Position numbers and translations under genes: made by a program. 64,000 nucleotides of DNA from Vreelandella sedimenti (GTDB lineage Bacteria > Pseudomonadota > Gammaproteobacteria > Pseudomonadales > Halomonadaceae): positions 124,001-188,000 of the forward strand of contig NZ_JACCGK010000007.1 in the NCBI RefSeq assembly GCF_013416325.1, given 5' to 3'. The first letter of the stretch is position 1; each line of letters opens with the position of its first letter. Shown one piece after another: positions 48,805 through 57,637 of the stretch. The notes beneath the pieces are model-generated. The model saw only the letters and a list, made by a program, of their open reading frames with translations, searched no databases and was not told the DNA's origin.

Positions 48805-49470
48805 TTAGCGGCGGTTAGCCAGATCCTGGTCAGCCGCCGCCTTTAGCGCCCTAACCCGCGCTTCGAGGAACCGCCGCAGCGCTATGTCATCGGCGTCCAG
48901 GCGGTTGATCGGGGGCCCAAAGTGCAGGCTCACCGGCGCCCGAAAGCGCTTAGGGCACTTTTTTAGCGCCTTGCCATCATGGTGAGAGGTCCACGACCCC
49001 CATAAGCCTGCCAGTCCTGCCGGAATCACCGGCACATCGTCCCGAGCGAGAATAGCCTCTAGGCCGCGCCGAAAGGCGTGAATTTCGCCATCAGGGGTCA
49101 ATCGCCCTTCAGGAAAGACCATCACAACCTGCCCCTGGCGCAGCGCTGAGCTCACGTCATCCAGGGCGCGCCTCAGGGCGCCTGGGCTGCGCCGTTCAGA
49201 CTCAATAGGGATTGCGCCAACCAGCTGAAACCACCATTTAAGCCAAGGCGAGTCAAAAATCGGTTGATCCATCACAAAGCGCAACGGCCGGGGGCTAGCA
49301 CCGCCTAACACCAAGGCATCCATAAAACTGACGTGGTTACACACCACCAGCGCGGCCCCCTGCTTGGGGATATGCTCACGCCCATGCACCTGCAGCCGGT
49401 AACAGAGGCGCATTGAGACAAAAATCAGCCAGCGCAGCGCTTGGCGAGCCGCATTGACCCACCCAGTCAC
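48805..49470 (-). CDS. 1-acyl-glycerol-3-phosphate acyltransferase, PlsC-like
   Basis: A 221-residue acyltransferase with NHVSFMD (the HX4D catalytic motif), the GAIPIESERRS segment and the FPEGRLT motif. The first residues (ALRWLIFVSMRLCYRL) are a membrane anchor. It should add a fatty acyl chain to lysophosphatidate or a similar lipid. It overlaps a TetR gene by 4 bp and is probably co-transcribed and regulated by it. Confidence 0.9.
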   Translation of the reverse strand: MTGWVNAARQALRWLIFVSMRLCYRLQVHGREHIPKQGAALVVCNHVSFMDALVLGGASPRPLRFVMDQPIFDSPWLKWWFQLVGAIPIESERRSPGALRRALDDVSSALRQGQVVMVFPEGRLTPDGEIHAFRRGLEAILARDDVPVIPAGLAGLWGSWTSHHDGKALKKCPKRFRAPVSLHFGPPINRLDADDIALRRFLEARVRALKAAADQDLANRR

Positions 49471-50081
49471 GTCGCCGCCTCACGATGGCGTAGGCCCGCC
49501 AGAATGGTACTCATCAGTTGATCCAGCAGCTCATCTACTTTTAATTGCTGCCCCTGCCAATAACCCAATCGCTCATTAAGCCCTAGTTGGACTAATCCAT
49601 GAACGCTGCCCCACAGCGTACGCCCCAAACGGCGGGCTTCGAGATCATCCAGCGCTGGCTGGTAAGATTTAAGCGACGCTTCTACTTGAGTAAACAACGC
49701 TTCGATCAAATCGCTCTGGCGCTGATCAAGCTCGCCTTCTTGGGCCAGGGGATAATCAAACAGCAGCTGCCAGCGGTAACAATCCTGCTCGGCGAACCGC
49801 CAGTAGGCACGTGCCAGCGAACGTAACCATGGCTCAGGGTCATCGTCGATCAGGCTGGTAATGGTGTGCTGTAAACGCGCCAACGTTTCCACATTGACGT
49901 GCTGCAATAAATTATTGAAGCTGCCATATAGCTTCAATAGGGTACTGGGGGCACAGCCGACCTCTCTGGCCAGGGCACGCAGTGAGAGACCATGGACTGG
50001 CTGCTCAGCCAACCACTCATCACAAGCGTGCATGACCTGCGCATGGAGGGCATCGGGCGCATGCTGTCTAGGACGGGCCAT
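49467..50081 (-). CDS. TetR-family transcriptional regulator
   Basis: A 204-residue regulator with an N-terminal HTH (LSLRALAREVGCAPSTLLKLYGSFNNLLQHV). A ligand domain with a C-terminal WGSVHGLVQLGLNERLGY follows. ATG start. It stands first in a two-gene unit with the PlsC-like acyltransferase, so control of membrane lipid acylation is a reasonable guess, not shown. It is divergent from the SRAP-like gene. Confidence 0.88.
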   Translation of the reverse strand: MARPRQHAPDALHAQVMHACDEWLAEQPVHGLSLRALAREVGCAPSTLLKLYGSFNNLLQHVNVETLARLQHTITSLIDDDPEPWLRSLARAYWRFAEQDCYRWQLLFDYPLAQEGELDQRQSDLIEALFTQVEASLKSYQPALDDLEARRLGRTLWGSVHGLVQLGLNERLGYWQGQQLKVDELLDQLMSTILAGLRHREAAT

Positions 50082-50272
50082 GGCGATCTCTTAAGGTCAA
50101 CGGCAAACAAGAAGGAAGCCTCACTGCGCTTTAGCGGGAGCAAGGGATACGATAGGATACCTTACATCGAACACTGTTTTCGACACTAAAACGCTACATT
50201 TCGTGCTTTATTGCCCGAAGTCCCCCGCCATCCAGGTACACTTCCACGACGATTCTGCTTAAGGAGATAGCT

Positions 50273-50959
50273 ATGACGGGGCGATTGCATGTGCAAAATT
50301 TACCGCTGACCCGCTTATTGCCAACGCTAGCCACTCCTGAACCGTTGATTGAGTCGCCTAACCTAGCACCTCGTCGGCCAATCTCCGCTATTCGCTTAGA
50401 GCAGGGGCAGTACCGGCTCTCGTCGCTATTCTGGGGCCTGACGCCACCCTGGCTGGAAGTGCTGGATCATGCCCCCCACTGCGCCCGGGCGGAAACCCTT
50501 GAATCACGGGCGATGTTTCGCGATGCCTTTAGCGCTCGCCGCTGCGTTATTCCGGTAAGCGGTTTCTATGTATGGAAAACCCAGCCCCGCAGCAAGCAAC
50601 CCTATTTGGTGACCCAGGTATCCCGGGCGCCGCTGCTATTGGGAGCACTATGGTGCCGCTACCACACCACGTTAACGGCGTTTACCGACTCTGCCGCACT
50701 GATCACCGTGCCTGCCAATCTGCTGTTATCGCCGTTAACCGACCGCCTGCCGGTCACTATACCCAGCCATGCGTTATCCGCCTGGCTCACCCCAGACACC
50801 GATACCGAAACGCTTAATTCACTGTTAGCACCCGCACCGTTGGAACTGTTGGGCGCTTTTCCGGTATCTAAACATGTCAATAATCCCGCCTACCAGTCAT
50901 CGGCCTGTGCCCACCCTACCGGGTCGATGCTGCGTTGGGCTGTGTCACAGGAGCTGTAA
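50273..50959 (+). CDS. SRAP (YedK/HMCES)-family protein lacking active-site residues
   Basis: A 228-residue SRAP-fold protein. Typical members begin MCGR and use Cys2 to form a thiazolidine crosslink with an abasic site. Here the start is MTGR, so residue 2 is Thr. The other active-site positions also differ: the family Asn before ARAET is Cys70 (HCARAET), the Glu of GFYEW is Val100 (GFYVW) and the His of IHDR is Thr156 (LTDR). The scaffold is kept (LFWGLTPPW, ARRCVIPVSGFY, SKQPYLV, DRLPV). AAGGAG stands just before the ATG, so it is expressed. It ends in a TAATG overlap with a pitrilysin gene. It should not crosslink abasic DNA, though it may still bind DNA. Confidence 0.85.
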   Translation: MTGRLHVQNLPLTRLLPTLATPEPLIESPNLAPRRPISAIRLEQGQYRLSSLFWGLTPPWLEVLDHAPHCARAETLESRAMFRDAFSARRCVIPVSGFYVWKTQPRSKQPYLVTQVSRAPLLLGALWCRYHTTLTAFTDSAALITVPANLLLSPLTDRLPVTIPSHALSAWLTPDTDTETLNSLLAPAPLELLGAFPVSKHVNNPAYQSSACAHPTGSMLRWAVSQEL

Positions 50960-53826
50960 TGTTGCTATCCACTTGCATAACCCACTGGCGTGTTTTCCCG
51001 CAGTGCGCAGTGATTGGCGTTATCGCCAGCATCGCGTTAACGCCGCTGGCCTTCGCGGCCACCGATGACGCCGTTGCGGATGCCATTGCTGACACGGTCA
51101 CCCCGATCATTAGCCCCTATGACAGCCGTGATTACCGGGTTTTGACGCTCGAGAACGGCCTCAATGTGCTGCTGGTCAGCGACCCGGAGGCGGACAAGGC
51201 GGCAGCGTCGATGAATGTGCGAGTAGGCAGCGCCCAAGATCCTGATGACCTTAAGGGGTTAGCACACTTTCTAGAGCACATGCTGTTTTTAGGCACCGAG
51301 CCCTACCCGGAATCTGATGCCTACCAGCGCTATATTTCCAATAACGCGGGCTCTCACAACGCCTTTACAGCGCAGCAGGATACCAATTACTTCTTTGATA
51401 TTGAGCCCTCGGCACTGCCGGGTGCACTGGATCGTTTCAGCGAATTTTTCCTCTCACCGCTGTTTAACGCCGACCACCTGGAGAGCGAGCGCAATATCGT
51501 TCACTCGGAGTATATGGCGCGTATTCGTGATGAGTCCCGACGCGAAAACGATGTGCTCAACCAACTGCTCAACCCTGACAATCCCACCACCGGATTTGCC
51601 GTGGGTAGCCGGGAAACCTTAGCCCGCCCGCCTGAAGGCGAGGCAACGCTACGCGAGCGAGTAATCGATTTCTATCACCAGCATTACGACGCCAATGTAA
51701 TGAACCTGGCGATTGTGGCACCACAGCCGTTGGATCAGTTGGAGGAGTGGATAGCCGAGCGCTTTGCCGATATTCCCGACAACGACTTAAGCGTGCCGAC
51801 GATTGACGCGCCGCTGGTTGATTCAGACACGCTCCCCCGCTATATCGAGCGCCAGTCGCTGCAGGATCGTCGCCAGGTGAATTTCTACTTCCCGGTGCCC
51901 GACCCCACCGACGATTACCGCACAAAACCGACCCAGATAATTGCCCACCTGCTTGGCGATGAAGGTGAAGGTAGCCTGTTAGCGGTACTGCGTGATGCAG
52001 GATTGGCCGATGGGCTTTCCGCCGGTGTGGGCCGCGGCGATGGCAACGAAGCACTATTCACTATCTCCATCAGCCTGACGCCCGCAGGCGCCGAACGCTT
52101 GGACGATATTGAAGCCACCCTGTTTGCCGCCATTAAGCAACTGCGTAATGATGGCCTCGCCGAATGGCGCTACGAAGAGCAAGCAAAACTCAATGAGCAG
52201 GCCTTCCGCTTCCAGCAGTATGGCGCCCCCCAGCAGGAAGCCACTCGCCTTTCTATGAGCCTGTCTCGCTACCCGGTAGAGGACGTGCAGTACGCGGCCT
52301 ACCGTATGGATGGCCCCGATGCAGAGCGCCAGCAGGTTTATCTTGACGCGCTAACGCCGGATAACATGCTGCGCTTCTACTCAGCGCCGGATATCGAAAG
52401 CGACACTGTCTCCCCTTGGTTCAACACCCAATGGGAAGAGCAAGTGCCCGAACAGCCGGGCCAGCCCCTGAGCGGTTTGGCACTCCCAGGGCCCAACCCC
52501 TTTATCGCCAGCGACCTGACGCTGCTGGAAGGCCAGGATAAGCGCCCTAGCCTGCTGGTCGATACGCCATCGTTTAGCGCCTGGCATATGCAGGATGAGC
52601 GCTTTAACACTCCCAAAGTTGAGTGGCGGGTCAGCCTACAAAGCCCCACCGCCAGCTACTCCGCCCATGAAGCAGTGCTCACTCGGCTGCTAGCCAGTTG
52701 GCTCAACGATAGTTTGAATGAATCCCTCTACCCCGCGTGGCTGGCCGGGCAGTCGTTTAGCGCTTACCCTCACGCCAGGGGCATGACACTATCGTTCTCA
52801 GGCTGGCGTGATGGCCAAACCCCGCTGATTGAACAAGCCCTTGAGCAGTTAGAGAGCGCAGAAATCACCGACAGTGCTTTCGAGCGGGTGCGTTATCAGT
52901 TGCAGCGCGAGTGGCGCAACGCGCCCCAGGCGTCACTCTACGGTCAAGCTAGCCGCACGCTGGGCGAAGCTTTACTCACACCACAATGGTCTACCGCTGA
53001 ACTGCTCGCCGCTAGCGAGCGCTTTGACCGTGGCCACCTGGAAGATTTTCGCCAGCGCTTTCTAGATGACCTGTACGTCGATGCCATGGCGGTGGGCAAT
53101 CTGAACGCTGACCTAGCGCGTGAACAAACACAGCTGATGCGTGCCAGGCTAAAACCGCGGTTAAACCGCGACGATATTGCCAACCTCACCCCACTTGCAG
53201 CGAGTGGCGAGCACAGCGTGCTGCACCCTCACAGCTCTCGGGATGAGTCCTTGGTACTGCGCTATCTGCAAGGCCGCGATCAGACGCCAGAGGAACAAGC
53301 CACCACCGCGGTGATCGCCCAGTGGCTGGAAACGCCGTTCTACCAGCAACTGCGCACCGAGCAGCAGCTCGGCTACATCGTGAACGCCGGCTATTCGCCG
53401 CTGCTCGAAGCGCCAGGGATTGCCCTTATGGTGCAATCACCTGACGTGGAGAGCGGCACCATCGCCGAGCGTATGGATGTGTTTCTTGATGAGGCTAACC
53501 AGCGTCTTGAACAACTCAGCGACGCTGACTTAGCGCCTTATCGCCAGGCAGTTCACGACCAGTTGCGCCAGCGCGATACCAGCCTTGCGGGAATGGCCAA
53601 TCGCTACTGGCAAGCCACAGCGTTGGAAGACGTGCGCTTTGATCGCAGCGACCAACTGGCCGAGCGGGTGCTAAACGTTAGCCTTGAAGATATTAAGGCC
53701 CTATGGCCATCGCTGCGCGAGCACACCCTGGATATACGCTTTAATCCAGGCGACGAACCCAGCGATGTCAGAGATTATCGTGAAGAGCGCTCACCCTTGC
53801 CCAAAGTGCGTGATGACAGTGCGTAA
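50959..53826 (+). CDS. M16 family zinc protease, pitrilysin/insulinase-like, periplasmic
   Basis: A 955-residue M16A-type peptidase. A signal peptide or N-terminal anchor (WRVFPQCAVIGVIASIALTPLAFA) directs it to the periplasm. The zinc motif HXXEH is in LAHFLEHMLFLG near residue 105, with the distal Glu in ERNIVHSEY. R/Y substrate-binding residues lie near TEQQLGYIVNAGYSP in the C-terminal half. It resembles E. coli PtrA, and the four M16 units fit the length. The ATG at 50959 overlaps the SRAP-like stop; AGGAG lies 6 nt upstream. It degrades small peptides, probably in the periplasm. Confidence 0.92.
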   Translation: MLLSTCITHWRVFPQCAVIGVIASIALTPLAFAATDDAVADAIADTVTPIISPYDSRDYRVLTLENGLNVLLVSDPEADKAAASMNVRVGSAQDPDDLKGLAHFLEHMLFLGTEPYPESDAYQRYISNNAGSHNAFTAQQDTNYFFDIEPSALPGALDRFSEFFLSPLFNADHLESERNIVHSEYMARIRDESRRENDVLNQLLNPDNPTTGFAVGSRETLARPPEGEATLRERVIDFYHQHYDANVMNLAIVAPQPLDQLEEWIAERFADIPDNDLSVPTIDAPLVDSDTLPRYIERQSLQDRRQVNFYFPVPDPTDDYRTKPTQIIAHLLGDEGEGSLLAVLRDAGLADGLSAGVGRGDGNEALFTISISLTPAGAERLDDIEATLFAAIKQLRNDGLAEWRYEEQAKLNEQAFRFQQYGAPQQEATRLSMSLSRYPVEDVQYAAYRMDGPDAERQQVYLDALTPDNMLRFYSAPDIESDTVSPWFNTQWEEQVPEQPGQPLSGLALPGPNPFIASDLTLLEGQDKRPSLLVDTPSFSAWHMQDERFNTPKVEWRVSLQSPTASYSAHEAVLTRLLASWLNDSLNESLYPAWLAGQSFSAYPHARGMTLSFSGWRDGQTPLIEQALEQLESAEITDSAFERVRYQLQREWRNAPQASLYGQASRTLGEALLTPQWSTAELLAASERFDRGHLEDFRQRFLDDLYVDAMAVGNLNADLAREQTQLMRARLKPRLNRDDIANLTPLAASGEHSVLHPHSSRDESLVLRYLQGRDQTPEEQATTAVIAQWLETPFYQQLRTEQQLGYIVNAGYSPLLEAPGIALMVQSPDVESGTIAERMDVFLDEANQRLEQLSDADLAPYRQAVHDQLRQRDTSLAGMANRYWQATALEDVRFDRSDQLAERVLNVSLEDIKALWPSLREHTLDIRFNPGDEPSDVRDYREERSPLPKVRDDSA

Positions 53827-53865
53827 AGAGAACTCTCTACAGGAGTGACCTAAACGGGCACCGGC

Positions 53866-55359
53866 TCAGGCGTCAAATGCTTGAGCCGGCATCATGGCTT
53901 CCACGAACATCACCAGCTCTTCCAAAATCTGGCGCTCGCGATCCGTAAGGGTTTGCTGATTGTACTGAGCGATTTCCCGCGCAAACGCCTTGAGGGTAAA
54001 GCCCGCCAGGGCCGGATCATTGATCCGCATCCAACGAAACGCTTCCCACTGCTCGCGCTCTTCGCCTTCCAACGTGTCGGGATAACTGCGCGCACGAAAG
54101 CGAAACAACATCTCTTCCAAGCGCGGATCCTGAAACGCAAAGCGCTGCCCTACCAAATCCCACGGCTCCATCTCTCGTACTCGCTCCATCTGCTGACGGT
54201 CGGCAGCAGAGAAGAAACTGCCCGAGTAGAGCATTAGATCAGGGTCTTGCGGCGCATCGTCGTAACCTGCACTAAACACCTCGGCGACCTTAGCGGCGAC
54301 ACCGCTGGCATCGCGCAGGGCTTTCCAGTGCTGCCGACAGGCCACCACATCCAAGCCTAAGCGCGCGACAATGTTGCCATACTCACCCTGCTGAGGCCCC
54401 TCAACGTCTTTCAAGGCACTGGCGGGAAACACCACCGGGCAGCGGTTGATATGAATCACCTTTAGCGGAATACGCACCTCGCCTTCTGCTAAATCCTGCT
54501 GACTGACAAACACGCGCTCACGAACCTGCTCCGCCGACATACTCAGCATATCGCTGGGATCAACGCTCAAATCGTAAACGATCACCCCATTAGGGTTTGC
54601 CGGGTGTTCAGCCAGCGGCATGACTAACGCACTACAGCCCCTGCTGGCGGGATAACGACGGGAGATATGCAGCAGCGGTTTGGCGTTGGGCAGGTCAAGC
54701 TGCTTGGCCACCGCGCGCTTACCGCGCAGACCGAGTAAATAGTCGAACAGCTTCGCATTGCGCGCCTTGAGCAAGCGGGCCAACGCGATCGTGGCCCGTA
54801 CATCGGCTACCGCATCGTGGGCCCCCTCATGGGCAATGCCGTTAGCCGCAGTTAAGTGCTCAAGCTTGAAGCTGGGCGCGCCGTCTTCGCGCAGTGGCCA
54901 CTCAATGCCATCAGGACGCAGCGCATAAAAGGCGCGCACAACATCGATTAAATCCCAGCGGGAGTTGCCGTTTTGCCACTCACGGGAATAAGGGTCGAGC
55001 AAATTACGGTAAAATAGGTGGCGGGAGACTTCATCATCAAAACGCAGGCTGTTGTAACCCACCACGCAGGTGCCCGGCTCACTCATATGGCGCTGAATCT
55101 CGCCCGCGAATTCTGCTTCGGGTAAACCATGACGTTGGGCTTTTTGAGGCGTAATACCGGTGATCAAACAGGCGGCAGGATGAGGCAGGTAATCATCGGC
55201 GGGCTTGCAGTAGAGCTCGATCGGCTCGCCGATCTCGTTCAGGTCAGCATCAGTGCGCAGGGCTGCGAACTGAGCGGGCCGATCGCGACGCGGATCCGCC
55301 CCGAAGGTTTCATAGTCATGCCAAAGAAAACTGGCAGGGGCAGCATTGGGTGGCGCCAT
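53866..55359 (-). CDS. sbcB: Exodeoxyribonuclease I
   Basis: A 497-residue DnaQ-like 3'-5' single-strand exonuclease. The DEDDh motif starts LWHDYETFGADPRRDR, continues VVGYNSLRFDDEVSRHLFYRN and ends with GAHDAVADVRATIALARL. The SH3-like and C-terminal helical domains follow (the latter with FRFRARSYPDTL). Length is close to E. coli SbcB (475). It converges on the M16 gene; the region between holds no clear terminator. Confidence 0.95.
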   Translation of the reverse strand: MAPPNAAPASFLWHDYETFGADPRRDRPAQFAALRTDADLNEIGEPIELYCKPADDYLPHPAACLITGITPQKAQRHGLPEAEFAGEIQRHMSEPGTCVVGYNSLRFDDEVSRHLFYRNLLDPYSREWQNGNSRWDLIDVVRAFYALRPDGIEWPLREDGAPSFKLEHLTAANGIAHEGAHDAVADVRATIALARLLKARNAKLFDYLLGLRGKRAVAKQLDLPNAKPLLHISRRYPASRGCSALVMPLAEHPANPNGVIVYDLSVDPSDMLSMSAEQVRERVFVSQQDLAEGEVRIPLKVIHINRCPVVFPASALKDVEGPQQGEYGNIVARLGLDVVACRQHWKALRDASGVAAKVAEVFSAGYDDAPQDPDLMLYSGSFFSAADRQQMERVREMEPWDLVGQRFAFQDPRLEEMLFRFRARSYPDTLEGEEREQWEAFRWMRINDPALAGFTLKAFAREIAQYNQQTLTDRERQILEELVMFVEAMMPAQAFDA

Positions 55360-55440
55360 GAATAATCACTCCGCTGGGCAGTTAAAAGCCCAAGCCTAGC
55401 ACACCCGCCACCCCTTTCGCCGCGTCTTCAACGCTTAGGG

Positions 55441-55692
55441 TTAGCTTTTGGGGAGCGTAACGTTCAGTTCAAGCACTGAGCAGTTGTCTTCGCTGTCCAA
55501 GGAAATTTGAATGGCGTCGTCATCCACATGGACGTAGCGACGGATCACCTCAAGCAGCTCGCGCTCAAGCATCGGCATATAGTCGGGCTGCCCGCGCTGG
55601 CTACGCTGATGCGCCACAATAATTTGCAAACGTTCTTTGGCTACCGAGGCGGATTTTCTGCGCTCACGCTTCAAGAACTCAAGCAGTTTCAT
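55441..55692 (-). CDS. minE: Cell division topological specificity factor MinE
   Basis: An 83-residue Min[30 protein letters not shown] carries the membrane-binding and MinD-contact part. [32 protein letters not shown] forms the beta-dimer domain. It stimulates MinD ATPase and drives pole-to-pole oscillation. It overlaps minD by 4 bp. Confidence 0.97.
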   Translation of the reverse strand: MKLLEFLKRERRKSASVAKERLQIIVAHQRSQRGQPDYMPMLERELLEVIRRYVHVDDDAIQISLDSEDNCSVLELNVTLPKS

Positions 55693-56507
55693 CGACGACC
55701 TCCCCCGAACATACGGCTGAGCAGGCCTTTGCGTTGCATTTCATGGAAACGCAGCGGCATGTCTTCGCCGAGCAGGCGCGATACCGTATCGCTGTACGCT
55801 TGGCCCGCATCGCTGGAGATATCGTGGGTAACGGGCACGCCCTGGTTAGAGGCACGCAGCACGGCCTCAGACTCAGGAATCAAGCCCAGCAGGTTAATCG
55901 CCAAAATTTCGCGGATATCGTCGAGCGTCAGCATATCGCCGGAGGTCACGCGCTCGGGATTATAGCGAGTCACCAGCAGGTGCTCTTTGATAGGGTCTTC
56001 GCCCCGTTCGGCACGTCGGGTTTTCGAGGCCAGTAGCCCCAAAATACGGTCAGAGTCGCGCACTGACGACACTTCCGGGTTGGTGACCACAATCGCCTCG
56101 TCGGCAAAGTACATGGCCAACTGCGCACCACGCTCAATACCGGCGGGGGAATCACAAAGAATGAAATCGAAATCTTCTTTCAATTTTTCCAGAATCTCCG
56201 CGACCCCCTCTTGGGTCAAGGCGTCTTTATCGCGGGTTTGAGAAGCTGGCAAAATAAACAGATTCTCGACGCGCTTATCACGAATCAGCGCTTGGTTAAG
56301 CCCCGCTTCACCTTGAATCACGTTGACTAAGTCATACACCACGCGTCGTTCGCAGCCCATGATCAGGTCGAGATTCCGCAGGCCCACATCAAAATCGATT
56401 ACGACTGTTTTTTTACCGCGCAGAGCAAGCCCCGTAGAGATGGCTGCCGCGCTAGTGGTTTTACCGACCCCTCCTTTACCAGAGGTCACTACAATTATCT
56501 TGGCCAA
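55689..56507 (-). CDS. minD: Septum site-determining ATPase MinD
   Basis: A 272-residue deviant Walker A ATPase: [18 protein letters not shown]. The core has [28 protein letters not shown] and [19 protein letters not shown]. The C-terminal amphipathic membrane helix is [19 protein letters not shown]. Its partners minC and minE flank it. Confidence 0.97.
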   Translation of the reverse strand: MAKIIVVTSGKGGVGKTTSAAAISTGLALRGKKTVVIDFDVGLRNLDLIMGCERRVVYDLVNVIQGEAGLNQALIRDKRVENLFILPASQTRDKDALTQEGVAEILEKLKEDFDFILCDSPAGIERGAQLAMYFADEAIVVTNPEVSSVRDSDRILGLLASKTRRAERGEDPIKEHLLVTRYNPERVTSGDMLTLDDIREILAINLLGLIPESEAVLRASNQGVPVTHDISSDAGQAYSDTVSRLLGEDMPLRFHEMQRKGLLSRMFGGGRR

Positions 56508-56664
56508 GAGTCACTTCCTTCTTGAAGTCGTTCGTCGCGAGCGCGAGTCAGTTGGCGCTCTGCGCATAACGGGAACGTCAATGTCATCAACATGCCATAC
56601 TGTAACGGATAGCGTCTTCGGCGTCGCTAGGCATGTAGCACCAACGCAGCCTCATACAAATACA

Positions 56665-57411
56665 TTAGCCCAGTGGCTTAATTTCAAGCTGTTCTTTTGT
56701 AAAGTGAACTTCTGCGGGCCGCCCCAGAAGTTGAGCGTCGATATCTTCAGAGCGTTTGTAATTACCTGCCACTGAAAGCAGTTCAGCCTCCAATTCGCGG
56801 CAGTAAATACCCGCTTGGGTATTGCCATGAATACCCGCCAGCGCACGGCCACGCAGCGCACCATAAACATGAATACTACCAGCAGCTAGCACTTCTGCCC
56901 CAGCATTCACCGCCCCAATCACCACCAAATCTCCATCAGAGGCACTTACTTGCTGCCCCGACCGCACGGTACCCCGATAAAGCCGCGTAGCGAGCGTTGG
57001 CGCTTCCGCCTCACTCAGTTCCTCCTCACGGGCAACTTCTTGCACTGGCGAGTTACTGACACTTTCAAGCACCCGGGCACGGCCCTCTGCTACCGGTGGA
57101 AACCACCCCAACCCCAGCGCCCAGGACGATTGGCGAACCGGCTCGGTGCCACCGCGTACGGCCACCGGCAACAGCTTATGGTCACGGCACACGGCACAAA
57201 TGCGCTCAAGGGCTAAGTGGGGTTCATCGAGTTTTTCCACGCTGAGCACAACCGGTGTATGCTGAAAGAAAGCGGGCGACTGGGAGAATTTGCCAGCCAA
57301 CTGCTGCCGGATTTGCTCCGGATCAGCACTACTTAGCTCCATGACGGTCATCGGCAACATGCCGCCTTTGAAGGTAAAGGCCACTGCGGCACTATCCACG
57401 TTAAGGCTCAT
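56665..57411 (-). CDS. minC: Septum formation inhibitor MinC
   Basis: A 248-residue MinC with an N-terminal FtsZ-inhibiting domain (AVAFTFKGGMLPMTVMEL). A C-terminal beta-helix follows (VVIGAVNAGAEVLAAGSIHVYGALRGRALAG). The ATG at 57411 is chosen because GGGGAG precedes it by 7 nt, and it matches the family start. The 157-bp gap to minD is longer than usual in a min operon and may hold a separate minDE promoter. Confidence 0.94.
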   Translation of the reverse strand: MSLNVDSAAVAFTFKGGMLPMTVMELSSADPEQIRQQLAGKFSQSPAFFQHTPVVLSVEKLDEPHLALERICAVCRDHKLLPVAVRGGTEPVRQSSWALGLGWFPPVAEGRARVLESVSNSPVQEVAREEELSEAEAPTLATRLYRGTVRSGQQVSASDGDLVVIGAVNAGAEVLAAGSIHVYGALRGRALAGIHGNTQAGIYCRELEAELLSVAGNYKRSEDIDAQLLGRPAEVHFTKEQLEIKPLG

Positions 57412-57472
57412 GGCCAAACTCCCCGTCATGTTCAGATAAGATAAAGGTAGCGTACTATCACGCATTTCGTCG

Positions 57473-57536
57473 TCTAGAAACACTGTAGTCTAAAAACAGT
57501 GTGGTCTAGAAGCAGTGTGGCCTAGAAAATAGACGT
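57473..57536. repeat. 16-bp tandem repeat upstream of minC, four units
   Basis: TCTAGAAACACTGTAG, TCTAAAAACAGTGTGG, TCTAGAAGCAGTGTGG and CCTAGAAAATAGACG begin at exactly 57473, 57489, 57505 and 57521. It lies in the divergent intergenic gap between minC and the DUF349 gene, where promoters for both are expected. Confidence 0.8.
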
Positions 57537-57637
57537 TTATCACACCATAGTAAGGCCAAGCTAAGCGACAGCGCCGGTGACTGCAACCACTGAGCCACTT
57601 TTTTCATGCTACGCATTTCATACTAGCAGGATGATTC

